Assembly (NCBI RefSeq): GCF_000427465.1
Contig: NZ_KE386497.1
Coordinates: forward strand, 727,318 to 791,317
Source: Sinorhizobium arboris LMG 14919
GTDB taxonomy: Bacteria; Pseudomonadota; Alphaproteobacteria; Rhizobiales; Rhizobiaceae
Reading direction: 5' to 3'
Length of the DNA stretch: 64,000 bases
A model generated the notes under the pieces. It saw only the letters and a list, made by a program, of their open reading frames with translations. It was not told the DNA's origin and made no database searches. This document shows, in pieces, positions 36,549 through 45,219 of the stretch. A program made the position numbers and the translations under genes. How positions within the stretch are numbered: the stretch's first letter is position 1; each line of letters opens with the position of its first letter.

Positions 36549-37079
36549 ATGGCCCAAGCTGCTCGAAAACAACCCGTAAAGGTCGAAACGTCTGCTCCTG
36601 AACGGCGCGAGCCGCTTTCGCTGTTCGAAAGCCTCCGCCGCGAAATCGATCAACTGTTCGATGATATCAATCCGCTGGGCTGGCGGTCCTTCCCGGCACG
36701 TATGCGTGAACGCGATCGGCCGTGGTCCGAAAAAGGAACGTGGCGAATGTCTCCGGTGGTCGACTGCGTGGACGCGGAGCAGGAATACAAGATCACCGCT
36801 GAAATGCCCGGTATGGATGCGAACGAGGTCGAGGTGAAGGTCGCAAACGGCATGCTCACGATCAGCGGGGAAAAGAAGGAGGAAAAGGAAGAGCGCGAAA
36901 AAGACCGCTTCCTGTCCGAACGGCGCTATGGTGCCTTCCAGCGCAGCTTCCGGCTGCCGCCCGGTGTCGATGCCGATAAGATCGACGCAGTCTTTGCGAA
37001 GGGTGTGTTAACGGTGCGGCTGCCGAAGACGGACGAAGCCCTGAGTAGCGAAAAGAAGATCGCGATCAAAGCGGCATAA
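36549..37079 (+). CDS. Small heat-shock protein, Hsp20/alpha-crystallin family
   Basis: A 176-residue protein; the ATG at 36549 follows AAAGGGAG. The N-terminal arm contains a SLFESLRREIDQLFDDINPL amphipathic helix. The alpha-crystallin domain (about 70-160) includes YKITAEMPGMDANEVEVKVA, GMLTISGEKKEEKEE and FRLPPGVDADKIDAVFAKGV with the GVLTVRLPK strand. The C-terminal IAI is the IxI anchor for oligomers. It holds unfolding proteins for DnaK and partners, here next to cbpA-cbpM. Confidence 0.95.
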   Translation: MAQAARKQPVKVETSAPERREPLSLFESLRREIDQLFDDINPLGWRSFPARMRERDRPWSEKGTWRMSPVVDCVDAEQEYKITAEMPGMDANEVEVKVANGMLTISGEKKEEKEEREKDRFLSERRYGAFQRSFRLPPGVDADKIDAVFAKGVLTVRLPKTDEALSSEKKIAIKAA

Positions 37080-37524
37080 GCTTTAACCGGCGCCTGAATG
37101 ACGGCGTGCGGAGGAATCATGCGGATCAACGGACTGACGCCCGCACGGCCGAAGGTGCCCCGCGTAGCTCCGAGCGATCGCGTGAGGATCGTTGGGGGCG
37201 GGAGTGATCGTTTGCTCTCCACGCGCCCTGCGATGCAGGATGCGGCTTTCCGCCGTCGCCCGCGTGCCCCGATCGCAACGTGCTCTTCCATGGCGACCGT
37301 CCATATGACGAAGGGCGCATGAACCATCAACTAGAAAAAGAAGATAGGCATTTAGTTGCCTCGTTTTGCGAGTTTGCCATTGCCGGAACGCGCGGCGCGG
37401 TTGTCCAGTTCCTCGGGCGAATCCATCCGGCTGAGACGTGACCTAAACGAGAGGGTAGCCAGTCTGCGGCACGGAGAATTGATGACTCGGCCGTCTTGCT
37501 ACAGGCGAGGTCCTGAATCGGATA
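37080..37524. other. Stretch without a gene
   Basis: No convincing coding region between hsp20 and the c-type peroxidase remnant. Frames of about 70 codons on both strands have neither ribosome-binding sites nor recognisable domains. Confidence 0.4.
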
Positions 37525-37656
37525 ATGCGATTTGAAACTAAGCTGTTGCGATTGTTAAGAAAAAGTCGCAGATCAGAGCGTTACGGCCGCCACCTCGATC
37601 TTAAGCTCACCGATCACGAAAAGGGTGAGCTGATCGAGTATCTCAAATCAATCTGA
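37525..37656 (+). pseudogene. C-terminal scrap of a di-haem cytochrome c peroxidase-like protein
   Basis: A 43-codon frame ends HLDLKLTDHEKGELIEYLKS and a stop, the characteristic C-terminus of MauG/cytochrome c peroxidase-like proteins (LTxxEKxxLVEYLKSL). No haem-binding CXXCH motif remains. It is a leftover of a deleted gene. Confidence 0.5.
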
Positions 37657-37748
37657 CGCAGGTCGGAAGTAAGGACGAGCGCCACTCGCGGGGAAGACGG
37701 TAAAGCCAGTTCTCAATTGCCCATAAAGCATCTAGAGGCAGCTGAGCA

Positions 37749-39284
37749 CTAGGCCCGGCGTGAATGTTCGGGCGATCGTTTCACAGCCAATGCACCGAAT
37801 AGCGCCACGAACGCCGCGAGCCCGACCCAGCCGATGATTTGGCGCGTGCGGTCGTGGTTTTCCGGCATCTCGAGGCGCTCCACTTTCGGCCACATGACGT
37901 GGATGTAGCCATCCGGTTCGGCGGCCAAGCTCTTGTCTTCGGCGGCGATCTCCAGCATCACGCCCTGCATCGGCCCGTCGGTGAGGACCATGACATGGGC
38001 GGGTGCCGCTCGCGCGATCACCTCGCCGTTGCGACTTATTTCCGCCCAGCCCCAAAGCGCGATCTTCGGCCGCATCCGCGGCAGCTTGTTGGTGCCTATG
38101 CCCGTGTCGCCATGCATCTCATGCTCGAGCACGGCGCCCGACCATGTTGTGTAGAGCCCGAGCGGATGTCGCGGCATCGGCCTGTCGATCTTGACATCAT
38201 AGGTGGCCTCGCCGCCCGTGAATCGGGCGGTGACCGTCATCGCATCGGTGTTTTGCACGTGCGACCAGCGATTTCCCATCTCCACCGCCTGGATAGTGAT
38301 CGTGCCGGTCACCGGTTGGGTGCTGTTCATGTTCATCGGATCTGCCCCCACCACCCGGACACCCGCGCCCGAAGCACGCGCCGAAGCCGCCAGGCCATCG
38401 CTGCCTCTGCCCTGCGCGTACAGCGGGTCGGCGGGCAGGCTCATCATGATTCCCGCGACGACGACGCTTGAGACAGGGATCATCCGCCGGTTCTTCATGG
38501 CCCATCCGCCGACCCACCAGCCGATCACCGCGGAGACGAAGCCACCCGGGAACGAGTACCACCACAGGTCCCAATAGCCGGAATAATAGGGCTGCTCAAA
38601 CGGTAGCCCGCGCGGCCCGAGGTACATGCTATAGGTCGTCCAGACGAGCGCGAGCATCAGCGCCCCCAAAGCCACACCGGTGCGCCCGGCGCCGGCATAT
38701 GCCGTCCAGACGCAAACGAAAACGAAACTGATCAGCAGGCGTTGGACGAAGAAGGTGATGCCGGGGAAGTCCTGCAGAAGCAGAAGTTGGGTAAAGATTC
38801 CGTCGGTGGCCACAATGATTACGGACGTGACCAGCCCATAGACGACGAAACGCCATGTCTCACCCCGCTCAGCCTCGAGCACCGGATGATTGCGGCGCCA
38901 CAGCCAGAGCGCCAATGCGTATCCGCCAAGGATGGCAAGGAAATGCACCGGCAGGCCGGTGACCCAGAGGTGATTGAAGTCAAGCCATTCCGGTTCCTGC
39001 GGCAAGCCGACCGGCGCCAGCCACTGATAGTAGATTTCGAGGATCAGCGTATGCACCGCCGTCAGGACCAGGCCGGGCACGATGCCTATTCCGATGAACG
39101 CAGTGCCGAACAGGAATACCGTGGTGATCAGGAAGGTTTTGGTCACCCAATAGGTCCAGTAGGGATCGTTCTCCCATAGTAGTCCGTGGGCGATGGAGGC
39201 ATCGACGAAGATCGCCGCAAGTCCGACAAGAATGCTGAACTTGATTGTGTCTTTTGCGACCAGAAACATGAGCCGCTCCCGCAT
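37749..39284 (-). CDS. Polytopic membrane protein with a periplasmic beta-rich domain, unknown function
   Basis: A 511-residue protein; the second Met (MFLVAKDTIKF) may be the start. Residues about 10-270 hold seven or eight membrane helices with many Trp and Tyr residues (WENDPYWTYW, YYSGYWDLWWYSFPGG). A possible secretion-type segment (VAGIMMSLPADPLYA) begins a soluble part, about 305-470, rich in beta strands (GTITIQAVEMGNRWSHVQ, EHEMHGDTGIGTNKLPRM). A last helix at about 480-500 and a basic tail end it. The topology resembles membrane oxidases or copper proteins, but no ligand motif proves a function. Confidence 0.85.
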   Translation of the reverse strand: MRERLMFLVAKDTIKFSILVGLAAIFVDASIAHGLLWENDPYWTYWVTKTFLITTVFLFGTAFIGIGIVPGLVLTAVHTLILEIYYQWLAPVGLPQEPEWLDFNHLWVTGLPVHFLAILGGYALALWLWRRNHPVLEAERGETWRFVVYGLVTSVIIVATDGIFTQLLLLQDFPGITFFVQRLLISFVFVCVWTAYAGAGRTGVALGALMLALVWTTYSMYLGPRGLPFEQPYYSGYWDLWWYSFPGGFVSAVIGWWVGGWAMKNRRMIPVSSVVVAGIMMSLPADPLYAQGRGSDGLAASARASGAGVRVVGADPMNMNSTQPVTGTITIQAVEMGNRWSHVQNTDAMTVTARFTGGEATYDVKIDRPMPRHPLGLYTTWSGAVLEHEMHGDTGIGTNKLPRMRPKIALWGWAEISRNGEVIARAAPAHVMVLTDGPMQGVMLEIAAEDKSLAAEPDGYIHVMWPKVERLEMPENHDRTRQIIGWVGLAAFVALFGALAVKRSPEHSRRA

Positions 39285-39375
39285 AACGCGATTCTTGCAT
39301 CAAATCGCGAAATTCCGGGAATGTTCCTCCATCGTCGCGAGACCACAATCTCGGCGCGGTATGGCGTCAGTTCGC

Positions 39376-39882
39376 TTAGTGTTTCGCCGTCAGCCCTTGC
39401 TGATCGCGCTCGAGGAACTTGCGCGTGATCGCGGCGGCGTGTTCGTCGAGCCATTGCGCCATCGCGACTTCCTGCTGCAGGATGGTTTCGCAGACGCGCT
39501 TGGTTTCCTGGTCGCCCACATACTCGGCCGCAGCAATCAAGATCTTATAGCTGGCGATCTCCATCTGCTCAAATGTATAACTCGCGAGCGAGCCCTTCAC
39601 GACCTCGTCGTCGACGAAGAGGCCACTTAGCCCCTGACCGAACGCCACCATCTTTGCAGCAATGTCTTTGATACCGGAGGTGCCGCCGCTGACCCGTTCC
39701 AGGCAGCGCTCCAACATTGCCGCCTGATCGCGGGTCTCCTGGAGGTGCTTATCGATCTGCGTCTTCAGTTCCGGGTAATTTTCCAAGCGCGCCGATTGGC
39801 TCGTCAGCATGGTGATCGCCTGCTCTTCCATCGCATGCGCATCCCTGAGCCATGCATGGAGATGCTCCCTGGGATCAGACAT
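39376..39882 (-). CDS. Ferritin-like DUF892 (YciF-type) protein
   Basis: A 168-residue four-helix protein with metal-ligand-type Glu and His residues (HLHAWLRDAHAMEEQAI, HLQETRDQAAMLERCL, YTFEQMEIASYKIL, ILQQEVAMAQWLDEH). DUF892 proteins are stress-induced ferritin-like proteins of uncertain activity. A GGAGAAC ribosome-binding site precedes the ATG. It sits within the run of small stress genes. Confidence 0.9.
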   Translation of the reverse strand: MSDPREHLHAWLRDAHAMEEQAITMLTSQSARLENYPELKTQIDKHLQETRDQAAMLERCLERVSGGTSGIKDIAAKMVAFGQGLSGLFVDDEVVKGSLASYTFEQMEIASYKILIAAAEYVGDQETKRVCETILQQEVAMAQWLDEHAAAITRKFLERDQQGLTAKH

Positions 39883-39970
39883 AGTGTTCTCCTTTCTTCA
39901 CATTGGCTGAGTGCCAGGGTCCCGGACCTCCGCCTTAAACCCGTTTGTCAGGCCCGATCCGCGGCCTCGC

Positions 39971-40270
39971 TCAATGCTGCCGCTTGGCAGCCGGCTTTGC
40001 AGACGTGTCGGAAACGCCGGCGGCGTGTGCGTCGCTAAGCGACAAAGACGCCTCGGCGCAAGCCGCGGCAAACGATGCTCTTGCAACCTCGGCGGCGACG
40101 ATCCCCGAAAGGGCGGCGCGGCAGTCGCGAATAGCGCGGTGGTGCCACTTGCCGTGGCTCGGCCACTCGTATTCGAGGAAATCGAGAGCGTCGTAAGGTC
40201 CGCGGAATAGGCGAGGCATGCCGTTCTGAAGAGTTACCGAAACGGGTACGCGCCAGAGAGCTTCCTTCAT
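39971..40270 (-). CDS. DUF982 protein
   Basis: A 99-residue protein from the ATG at 40270 behind GGGAGG (MKEALWRVPVSVTLQNGMPR). The DUF982 pattern is complete: WRVPVSV, GPYDALDFLEYEWPSHGKWH, and RDCRAALSGIVAAEVARASF. These small proteins are numerous in rhizobia and their function is unknown. An EcfG-type promoter sits upstream. It is the intact relative of two decayed copies at 31201 and 34342. Confidence 0.88.
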   Translation of the reverse strand: MKEALWRVPVSVTLQNGMPRLFRGPYDALDFLEYEWPSHGKWHHRAIRDCRAALSGIVAAEVARASFAAACAEASLSLSDAHAAGVSDTSAKPAAKRQH

Positions 40271-40300
40271 TGGGACCTCCCGAATCTTTCCAATCGGAAT

Positions 40301-40326
40301 AACCCGCCGGAAGCTCAACTCGTTCC
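40301..40326 (-). promoter_or_regulatory. EcfG/RpoE2-type promoter of the DUF982 gene
   Basis: On the minus strand GGAAC (40326-40322), a 17-nt spacer and GGTT (40304-40301) match the -35 GGAAC and -10 (C)GTT signature of the alphaproteobacterial general stress sigma factor. It lies 31 nt upstream of the start codon. Confidence 0.6.
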
Positions 40327-40628
40327 ATTGCGAAAACCTTGGAAGGGTGATTTCCTGCCCTCTGTAGCGACGGCCGGGTTTGAGGCGAACTTACCGTCAG
40401 CGACGCCGTTTCGGACGCGTTCACAGGACCGGCTTGCCTGGTCTGGACCCCGCTGTGGCGGCAAATATTGACTGATGCCAAGGAGCCCGCCTGAGTTCTT
40501 CGTTGAAATCGGAGGGACGGCAGCCTGGAGCACTGCTATTCTGCCGCCGAGAGCTCCTGAGTCTGACGGAGCACTGTCGTACCCGCCTTTTTCCTGCTCG
40601 ACCGTATCAATCTACAAAGGAGGAAATG

Positions 40629-40901
40629 ATGCCTGATCGCAAAAAACGGAACGAAGATCCGGTCGAGGGCTCCAGGGAGACGATTGAACGCGAACTGGAG
40701 AGGCCCAACCAGACTGGCACCGAGCCGTCGGATAAAAGCACCGACGAAAAGCAAGAGCGCATTCGGAGGCGCGCCTACGAAATCTGGGAGCGCGAGGGAC
40801 GACCTGACGGAGGGCATGAGCGCCACTGGCACGAAGCGGAAAAGCAGCTCGACGAAGAAGAAGGACGCACGTCTGGCCACGGCGAGAGCGCGGGCCGATA
40901 A
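40629..40901 (+). CDS. DUF2934 protein, second copy
   Basis: A 90-residue protein starting at 40629 (an ATG immediately before it is possible) behind AAAGGAGG. A charged, Pro- and Thr-containing N-terminus leads to the DUF2934 core RIRRRAYEIWEREGRPDGGH followed by ERHWHEAEKQL. Compared with the copy at 30860 the core is almost identical, while the tails are swapped: there the disordered part is C-terminal. Function unknown. Confidence 0.87.
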   Translation: MPDRKKRNEDPVEGSRETIERELERPNQTGTEPSDKSTDEKQERIRRRAYEIWEREGRPDGGHERHWHEAEKQLDEEEGRTSGHGESAGR

Positions 40902-41086
40902 CGTGCGTCTCGCGCGGCCGTGCAGAATGGCCGCTTGAACGGCGGGGCTTCTGCGGCACGAGCTTAAGCGCCCGCGGATTTATGCTGACGGTGTTTGCAA
41001 GCCTTCGCCAGCCTGAACGCCGGCGCGAGATCTCGCGCTGTTACGTCCCTGCCGGCCTCGCGCGATTGCGTTACCCGCGCCTAAGG

Positions 41087-41111
41087 GGAACCTACGATGC
41101 GCGATGCCGTT
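41087..41111 (+). promoter_or_regulatory. EcfG/RpoE2-type promoter of the DUF3606 gene
   Basis: GGAAC (41087-41091), a 16-nt spacer and CGTT (41108-41111) match the EcfG consensus. The element ends 30 nt before the ATG at 41142, which argues for that start rather than the upstream ATG at 41097 inside the promoter. Confidence 0.7.
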
Positions 41112-41141
41112 TTTGATGCGTCCACAAAATGGAGGACGCAG

Positions 41142-41327
41142 ATGCCCGATGCTAAGAAGTCCGTCGGCCGCGATCGCCGACGCGTTGCCGCCGAGCAGGC
41201 CTATGAGCTGAGCTATTTCAAGCGAAAGCACAAACTCACAGAGGAGCAGGCTCGCAAGATCATCAAGGAAGCGGGGAACTCCCGCGAAAAGGCGAACGCC
41301 TTGGCGGAGAAGGTGAAGAAGGCTTAA
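41142..41327 (+). CDS. DUF3606 protein
   Basis: A 61-residue protein from the ATG at 41142, behind GGAGG. It shows the DUF3606 core AYELSYFKRKHKLTEEQARK followed by IIKEAGNSREKANALA. These are short helical proteins, common in rhizobia and frequently stress-induced. The EcfG-type promoter directly upstream supports that regulation. Molecular role unknown. Confidence 0.9.
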   Translation: MPDAKKSVGRDRRRVAAEQAYELSYFKRKHKLTEEQARKIIKEAGNSREKANALAEKVKKA

Positions 41328-41468
41328 CCGCTCTTGGCGCCGGTATTGAGGGTGGAGCCGTTTGGCAAGAGATGCGCCCCTGCAGGACCATCGCTAAAGC
41401 TGTGGTTTAAGGGCGCGATCGCGGAGTCTCGCTTTGGAGATTGAAGCACTTGGCGGAAGGCCAGGGAA

Positions 41469-41828
41469 ATGCGCAAGGAACTGACGGCAGCCGCCGTCCT
41501 TATTCCCCTAATGGAAATCGATCCGGCGATGCGTCAGAACCTCCTGGGCAGCCAAGAGCGAGAATTCGCCACCGCGATGGCAATCCATGTCTACCTGCGG
41601 CTGCGACGGCATTTCCGTTTCTGTCGCTATGGGGTTGAAGCTTCCCTGAAGGAGGTCGTTGAGCAAATCGGCGATACAATCTGGACAGCTCCCGACCAAA
41701 TCATCACGGCCTTTGCGTCCACGGACGCCGCAGATTCCGCAGCCGCGTCTAATTATCTCGCCCAAGAAATCCTCAGATCCATTTCCGTCATCTTTGAGAC
41801 CATCAAAGTGAGCCAAGATTATGGGTGA
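41469..41828 (+). CDS. Hypothetical protein
   Basis: A 119-residue helical protein (MRKELTAAAVLIPLMEIDPA...). It has one long helical region with QIGDTIWTAPDQIITAFAST and ends in another helix (LAQEILRSISVIFETIKVSQ). No membrane segment or known family. A weak purine-rich stretch precedes the start. Function unknown. Confidence 0.55.
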   Translation: MRKELTAAAVLIPLMEIDPAMRQNLLGSQEREFATAMAIHVYLRLRRHFRFCRYGVEASLKEVVEQIGDTIWTAPDQIITAFASTDAADSAAASNYLAQEILRSISVIFETIKVSQDYG

Positions 41829-42013
41829 TGCACCGCCAGGCATACGACACCCTGATGATCGGCTCTCGTGCCCCATCTTTCGCTCGTCATGAGATCACCT
41901 GCGGCATACGTCCAAACCGGGAGTATTTGCCTCTATCAGTGGTTGGTTGCCAGCACGTGCCGATGACGGGAAGATGATTTTTCGCTTCGCTCTCCAATAG
42001 AGGAGGTACCGTG

Positions 42014-42226
42014 ATGGACGCCCACCATCGCTGTCTGCCGATCTCCCCCGAAGAGCTCAATGATCTACAGGCCATCCTCGAGGACGTTCTGCGAGAACTA
42101 AAGCTATCTCGGGAGAGTGAAGAAGCCGAAGCAGTCGCGAGGAGGCTAATTCAGCTCTACGAAAGCGGCGTGCGCGACGCCGCCTCGCTCCACATCGCCT
42201 TAAATACGCCGGACGGTCAGACATGA
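42014..42226 (+). CDS. Small protein, member of a three-copy family in this window
   Basis: A 70-residue protein from the ATG at 42014 behind GAGGAGG. It carries the family core LQAILEDVLREL, then EEAEAVARRLIQLYESGVRD, as in the genes at 30562 and 33057. Three paralogues within 12 kb indicate local duplication or repeated acquisition. Function unknown. Confidence 0.72.
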   Translation: MDAHHRCLPISPEELNDLQAILEDVLRELKLSRESEEAEAVARRLIQLYESGVRDAASLHIALNTPDGQT

Positions 42227-42735
42227 TCAGTTCCGACTAGGAGTGCCGACGTGCAGATTCTGCTGTCATAGCTCGACGGTATTAGTTGGCTTCGTTTTGT
42301 TCTCGAACCGTTTTGCCGCCGTTCATGCTTATTTCAGCCATTTATTCACGGCCCTTGCATTTGGCGTTCAGGATCGATCCCGAAACTAAGCCGTTGCAGT
42401 CGTCCAGCGAAATTTCTCGCGGAGCGGCTTCGGCTCCTCTCCACTCATTGAAAGCGCTCGACGCGCACGAGACGCCCGCGCGGTGAGCCCTCCTTCAGGG
42501 TCGCGCAACATTTGCAAATTCATCTCCTCAGGCGCGGCGATCATCGCCACGCTCAGCGATGATCAAGAAAGGGGGTGCCGTCTGGAACTCGCTCCCTCTT
42601 GGTTGGCAGACCGATTACCAACTCGATTACACCTAGCTGATTTGGTCTTGATTCAGGTCAAGGTCCCACGCGACGCAGTATCTCATCCTTCGAGCACGGA
42701 AGACGACTGAAAGAGGACCGAAAGGACCGGAGTGT
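42227..42735. other. Stretch without a gene
   Basis: No supported coding region. It contains nothing I can assign beyond the presumed promoter of the haemerythrin-type remnant that follows. Confidence 0.4.
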
Positions 42736-43229
42736 ATGATCGCGCGGGTCAAGCTTGCGCCCTCACAGGACCGGCCACCAGCCGTAGCCGCCGCCGATCG
42801 GCTGGCTCTGATGGCAGGGTCTCACCATAATCAACTGACACTTTGTGACCATCTCGAGGCCATTGCGGACAGCCTTCCGCACGGAGTCGACCGTGGTATG
42901 TGCGCTTACGCCGCAAAGATGCTTGGGCCGCTCCTACGGGATCTTCACGTGAGGGAAGAAGGCGTTGTTTTCGCATGGACCGAGGAGAGGTTCGGGGACG
43001 ATCCATTAGTGCTAACTACACTGGAATTGCTCAAGAATGAACATTTCGAAGACGAATGCTTCGCCGACGAATTGGCGGAGATGCTGGGTCAGCTGGGACG
43101 GCAGATGCTACTGTGAACCCGGAGACAGCGGGCTACATGCTCCGCGGGTTCTTCACCAATCTGCGTTGGCATGTGCGCTTCGAACAGCAGTGCTTACGCA
43201 GCCTAGCCGCCGATCACTCAGGCTGCTGA
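42736..43229 (+). pseudogene. Haemerythrin-like HHE protein gene with a late frameshift
   Basis: The frame from 42736 reads SHHNQLTLCDHLEAIADSLP and LLRDLHVREEGVVFAWTEER, two of the HHE metal-binding helices, to a stop at 43116. The coding signal continues in another frame as NPETAGYMLRGFFTNLRWHV then RFEQQCLRSLAADHSGC and a stop at 43229. A frameshift near 43100 therefore removes the last helix. The full protein would be about 163 residues with an iron-binding role. Confidence 0.7.
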
Positions 43230-43361
43230 CAAGAGATGGGGCGCGACTGGTCACGTGCAGAAAATCTCGCTCGATGTCGACACCGTCGGAGCCGGCAGCC
43301 GACCGAGAGGGACGGACTGCCCTTAGTCTCCTTGGCCGTGTTAGCCGAGCGCTGCGCTGGC

Positions 43362-43649
43362 TCACGTACCTCTTGGGCAATGACGGCAAGCCCTTACCAG
43401 CCTCCCCGGCGCGAGCGCTGCCCTCCGGTCGTCATTGAGGATGCGAGGTGGCACCGCCGCGATGACATGGAGAGTCTGCACTCTCTCTTCTTGTCCATCA
43501 GCAAGCCGCACGAACAGTTCAACACCGTCTTCGGTGAGACGCATGTCAGTGACTTCGGCGCCGCAGCGAAGCCGTCGTTCCGCGACAGCATAACCGCGTC
43601 GGAACAACAGGAGGGGCCTCGCCAAACGGCTGGGTTCTGACGGCAGCAC
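43362..43649 (-). pseudogene. Fragment of a flavin-dependent amine oxidase
   Basis: The frame contains VTDMRLTEDGVELFVRLADG and QTLHVIAAVPPRIL, the FAD-domain segment of flavin monoamine oxidases (an exposed beta hairpin, then the DxVIxAVPPxxL strand). The dinucleotide-binding N-terminus and the aromatic cage are missing. About 70 residues of a protein normally over 400 remain. Confidence 0.6.
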
Positions 43650-43880
43650 AGTCGCTCGGTGGCGTCAGTTCTCCGATCATCGTCTCGCCCGGCGGCCTCG
43701 TCGGCCAGCAACTGGCCTTCGATCCCGCCGCCGCAATCTTGCCGGTCAGTATGCTCAATCTGGCCTCACCCTTGGAACATTGCCGGCTGCGGTCATCATG
43801 CGGCGGTTCGGCCTACGCTCGGGCTATCTTCTGGGCACCACGACCGGCATGACAGCAGGTCTAGTCGCGACGCGCGGCCT
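43640..43880 (+). pseudogene. N-terminal fragment of a major facilitator transporter
   Basis: One frame reads LAFDPAAAILPVSMLNLA. After one shift the next gives TLGTLPAAVIMRRFGLRSGY then LLGTTTGMTAGLVATRG, which has the RRFGxRxGY loop between helices 2 and 3 of MFS transporters. The rest of the transporter is absent and the frame is broken, so this is a fragment. Confidence 0.6.
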
Positions 43881-43992
43881 ACAACGGTCTCCAAATCTCC
43901 TCGCCCGTGCTTCCTGGAAAGGATCACATCAGCTCCGTCAGGCCCGGTTTTGCCTAGGGTATCAAATCCGCACTAGCCGACTAACCCTGCCA

Positions 43993-44892
43993 TCAGACCG
44001 CAGGCGAGCCTCCAATTTCGCTTGCAAGCTTCAGGAAACCGTCGATGTAGGAGATCGCCTCTTCGCCGCGACGCACGCCGAGATTGATGCTCTTCTGGAT
44101 GCCCGCATCACCGAGACGCAGGGCCCGGATCGGCAGACCAGCGGCATCCTCATTGAGCAGCCAGTCCGGAAGCACGGTCACCCCCCTGCCCGCGCAGACG
44201 AGCTGCAGCATGAGATCGATGGTTTCGGCGGTGCGATGCTCACGCGGCCGGCAATGCGCGGGAACGAGAAACCGCGTGTAGATGTCCAGCCGCTCCAGAG
44301 TTACTGGCACGGTGATCAGTTCCTCGTCGATCAGATCCTGGGGCTGCACGATCGCGCGCCTAGCGAGAGGGTGAGCTTCATGCACCATCAGAACAAGTTC
44401 GTAATCGAAGGCAGGCGTGAAGATGAGGTCCGGCGCGTCGATCGGATCTGGTGTGATGAGCAGGTCGATTTCATAGCCCAGAAGCGCTCCGACGCCGTCG
44501 AAGCGGAAGGCAGTCCGGACATCGAAGTCGACGTCGGGCCACCGGTTCAAATAGGGTGTGACAATGCGCGTCAGCCAACGTTGACAGGGATGGCATTCCA
44601 TGCCGACGCGCAACGTTCCCCGCCGACCGACCGCGAAGTCGTTCAGCACCCGCTCCGCGTGCTCCATCTGTGGCAATACCCGTTCGGCAACACTGAGCAG
44701 GTACTCGCCAGTCTGCGTCAGTCGCAGGCCGCGGCCAGTTTTCATCCAGATCTTGATGCCATGCCGTTCCTCGAACTTGGCAACCATATGGCTTAGAGCG
44801 GACTGCGTGACGTTCAGTTTCTCGGCGGCCGCGGTGACGCTGCCGCGCCGGCTGACTTCCCTCAGGATTGCCAGATGCTGTCTGTCGATCAT
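43993..44892 (-). CDS. LysR-family transcriptional regulator (MetR-like)
   Basis: An intact 299-residue LysR protein. The N-terminal helix-turn-helix is LREVSRRGSVTAAAEKLNVT followed by QSALSHMVAKFEER. The effector-binding domain (about 90-290) has the family segments GTLRVGMECHPCQRWL and VCAGRGVTVLPDWLL. The close resemblance to MetR around MECHPC suggests homocysteine-responsive control of sulfur amino acid genes. The divergent neighbour is a truncated cystathionine beta-lyase-like gene, which fits a lost target. Confidence 0.93.
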   Translation of the reverse strand: MIDRQHLAILREVSRRGSVTAAAEKLNVTQSALSHMVAKFEERHGIKIWMKTGRGLRLTQTGEYLLSVAERVLPQMEHAERVLNDFAVGRRGTLRVGMECHPCQRWLTRIVTPYLNRWPDVDFDVRTAFRFDGVGALLGYEIDLLITPDPIDAPDLIFTPAFDYELVLMVHEAHPLARRAIVQPQDLIDEELITVPVTLERLDIYTRFLVPAHCRPREHRTAETIDLMLQLVCAGRGVTVLPDWLLNEDAAGLPIRALRLGDAGIQKSINLGVRRGEEAISYIDGFLKLASEIGGSPAV

Positions 44893-45043
44893 TATGACGG
44901 CTTCTCATGATTAGGTGAAATCCGCTCATAAATGAGCACGGCTAAGCTTTTCGTCAATTGGTGTCCAATCGAAGTCTCGGATCGAAGAGAGGAAATTGCC
45001 GTGGCGACGCTGGCGAGGTCGTCGACCGCAAGAACAGCACTCC

Positions 45044-45190
45044 ATGAAATGTGCCTATGCAGAAAAACTGTTGGCACTCGACGAAGCGGCCGCCGATCCG
45101 CTGCCGATGTGGGTCGCCGAGACCGATTGCAAGAAGCCGCAGGCCGTTATCGATGCGCTTCATTCGGCAGTCGACCATGGAAATGGCTGA
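45044..45190 (+). pseudogene. N-terminal scrap of a PatB/MalY-type cystathionine beta-lyase
   Basis: From the ATG at 45044 the frame reads MKCAYAEKLLALDEAAADPL, then PMWVAETDCKKPQAVIDALHSAVDHG, and stops. It matches the start of PatB-type aminotransferase-fold lyases (LPLWVADMDF...AVDHGVFGY). Everything after residue about 48, including the PLP lysine, is lost. It is divergent from the LysR gene, a common arrangement for a regulator and its target. Confidence 0.65.
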
Positions 45191-45219
45191 CCAGTTTGAG
45201 AAAGGCGCTGTCCGTCGGG

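Noticed and set aside
43780..44796. A 338-codon frame opposite the LysR gene.
   Set aside because: It is a shadow of the intact LysR frame, with only the MFS fragment at its very start being real.
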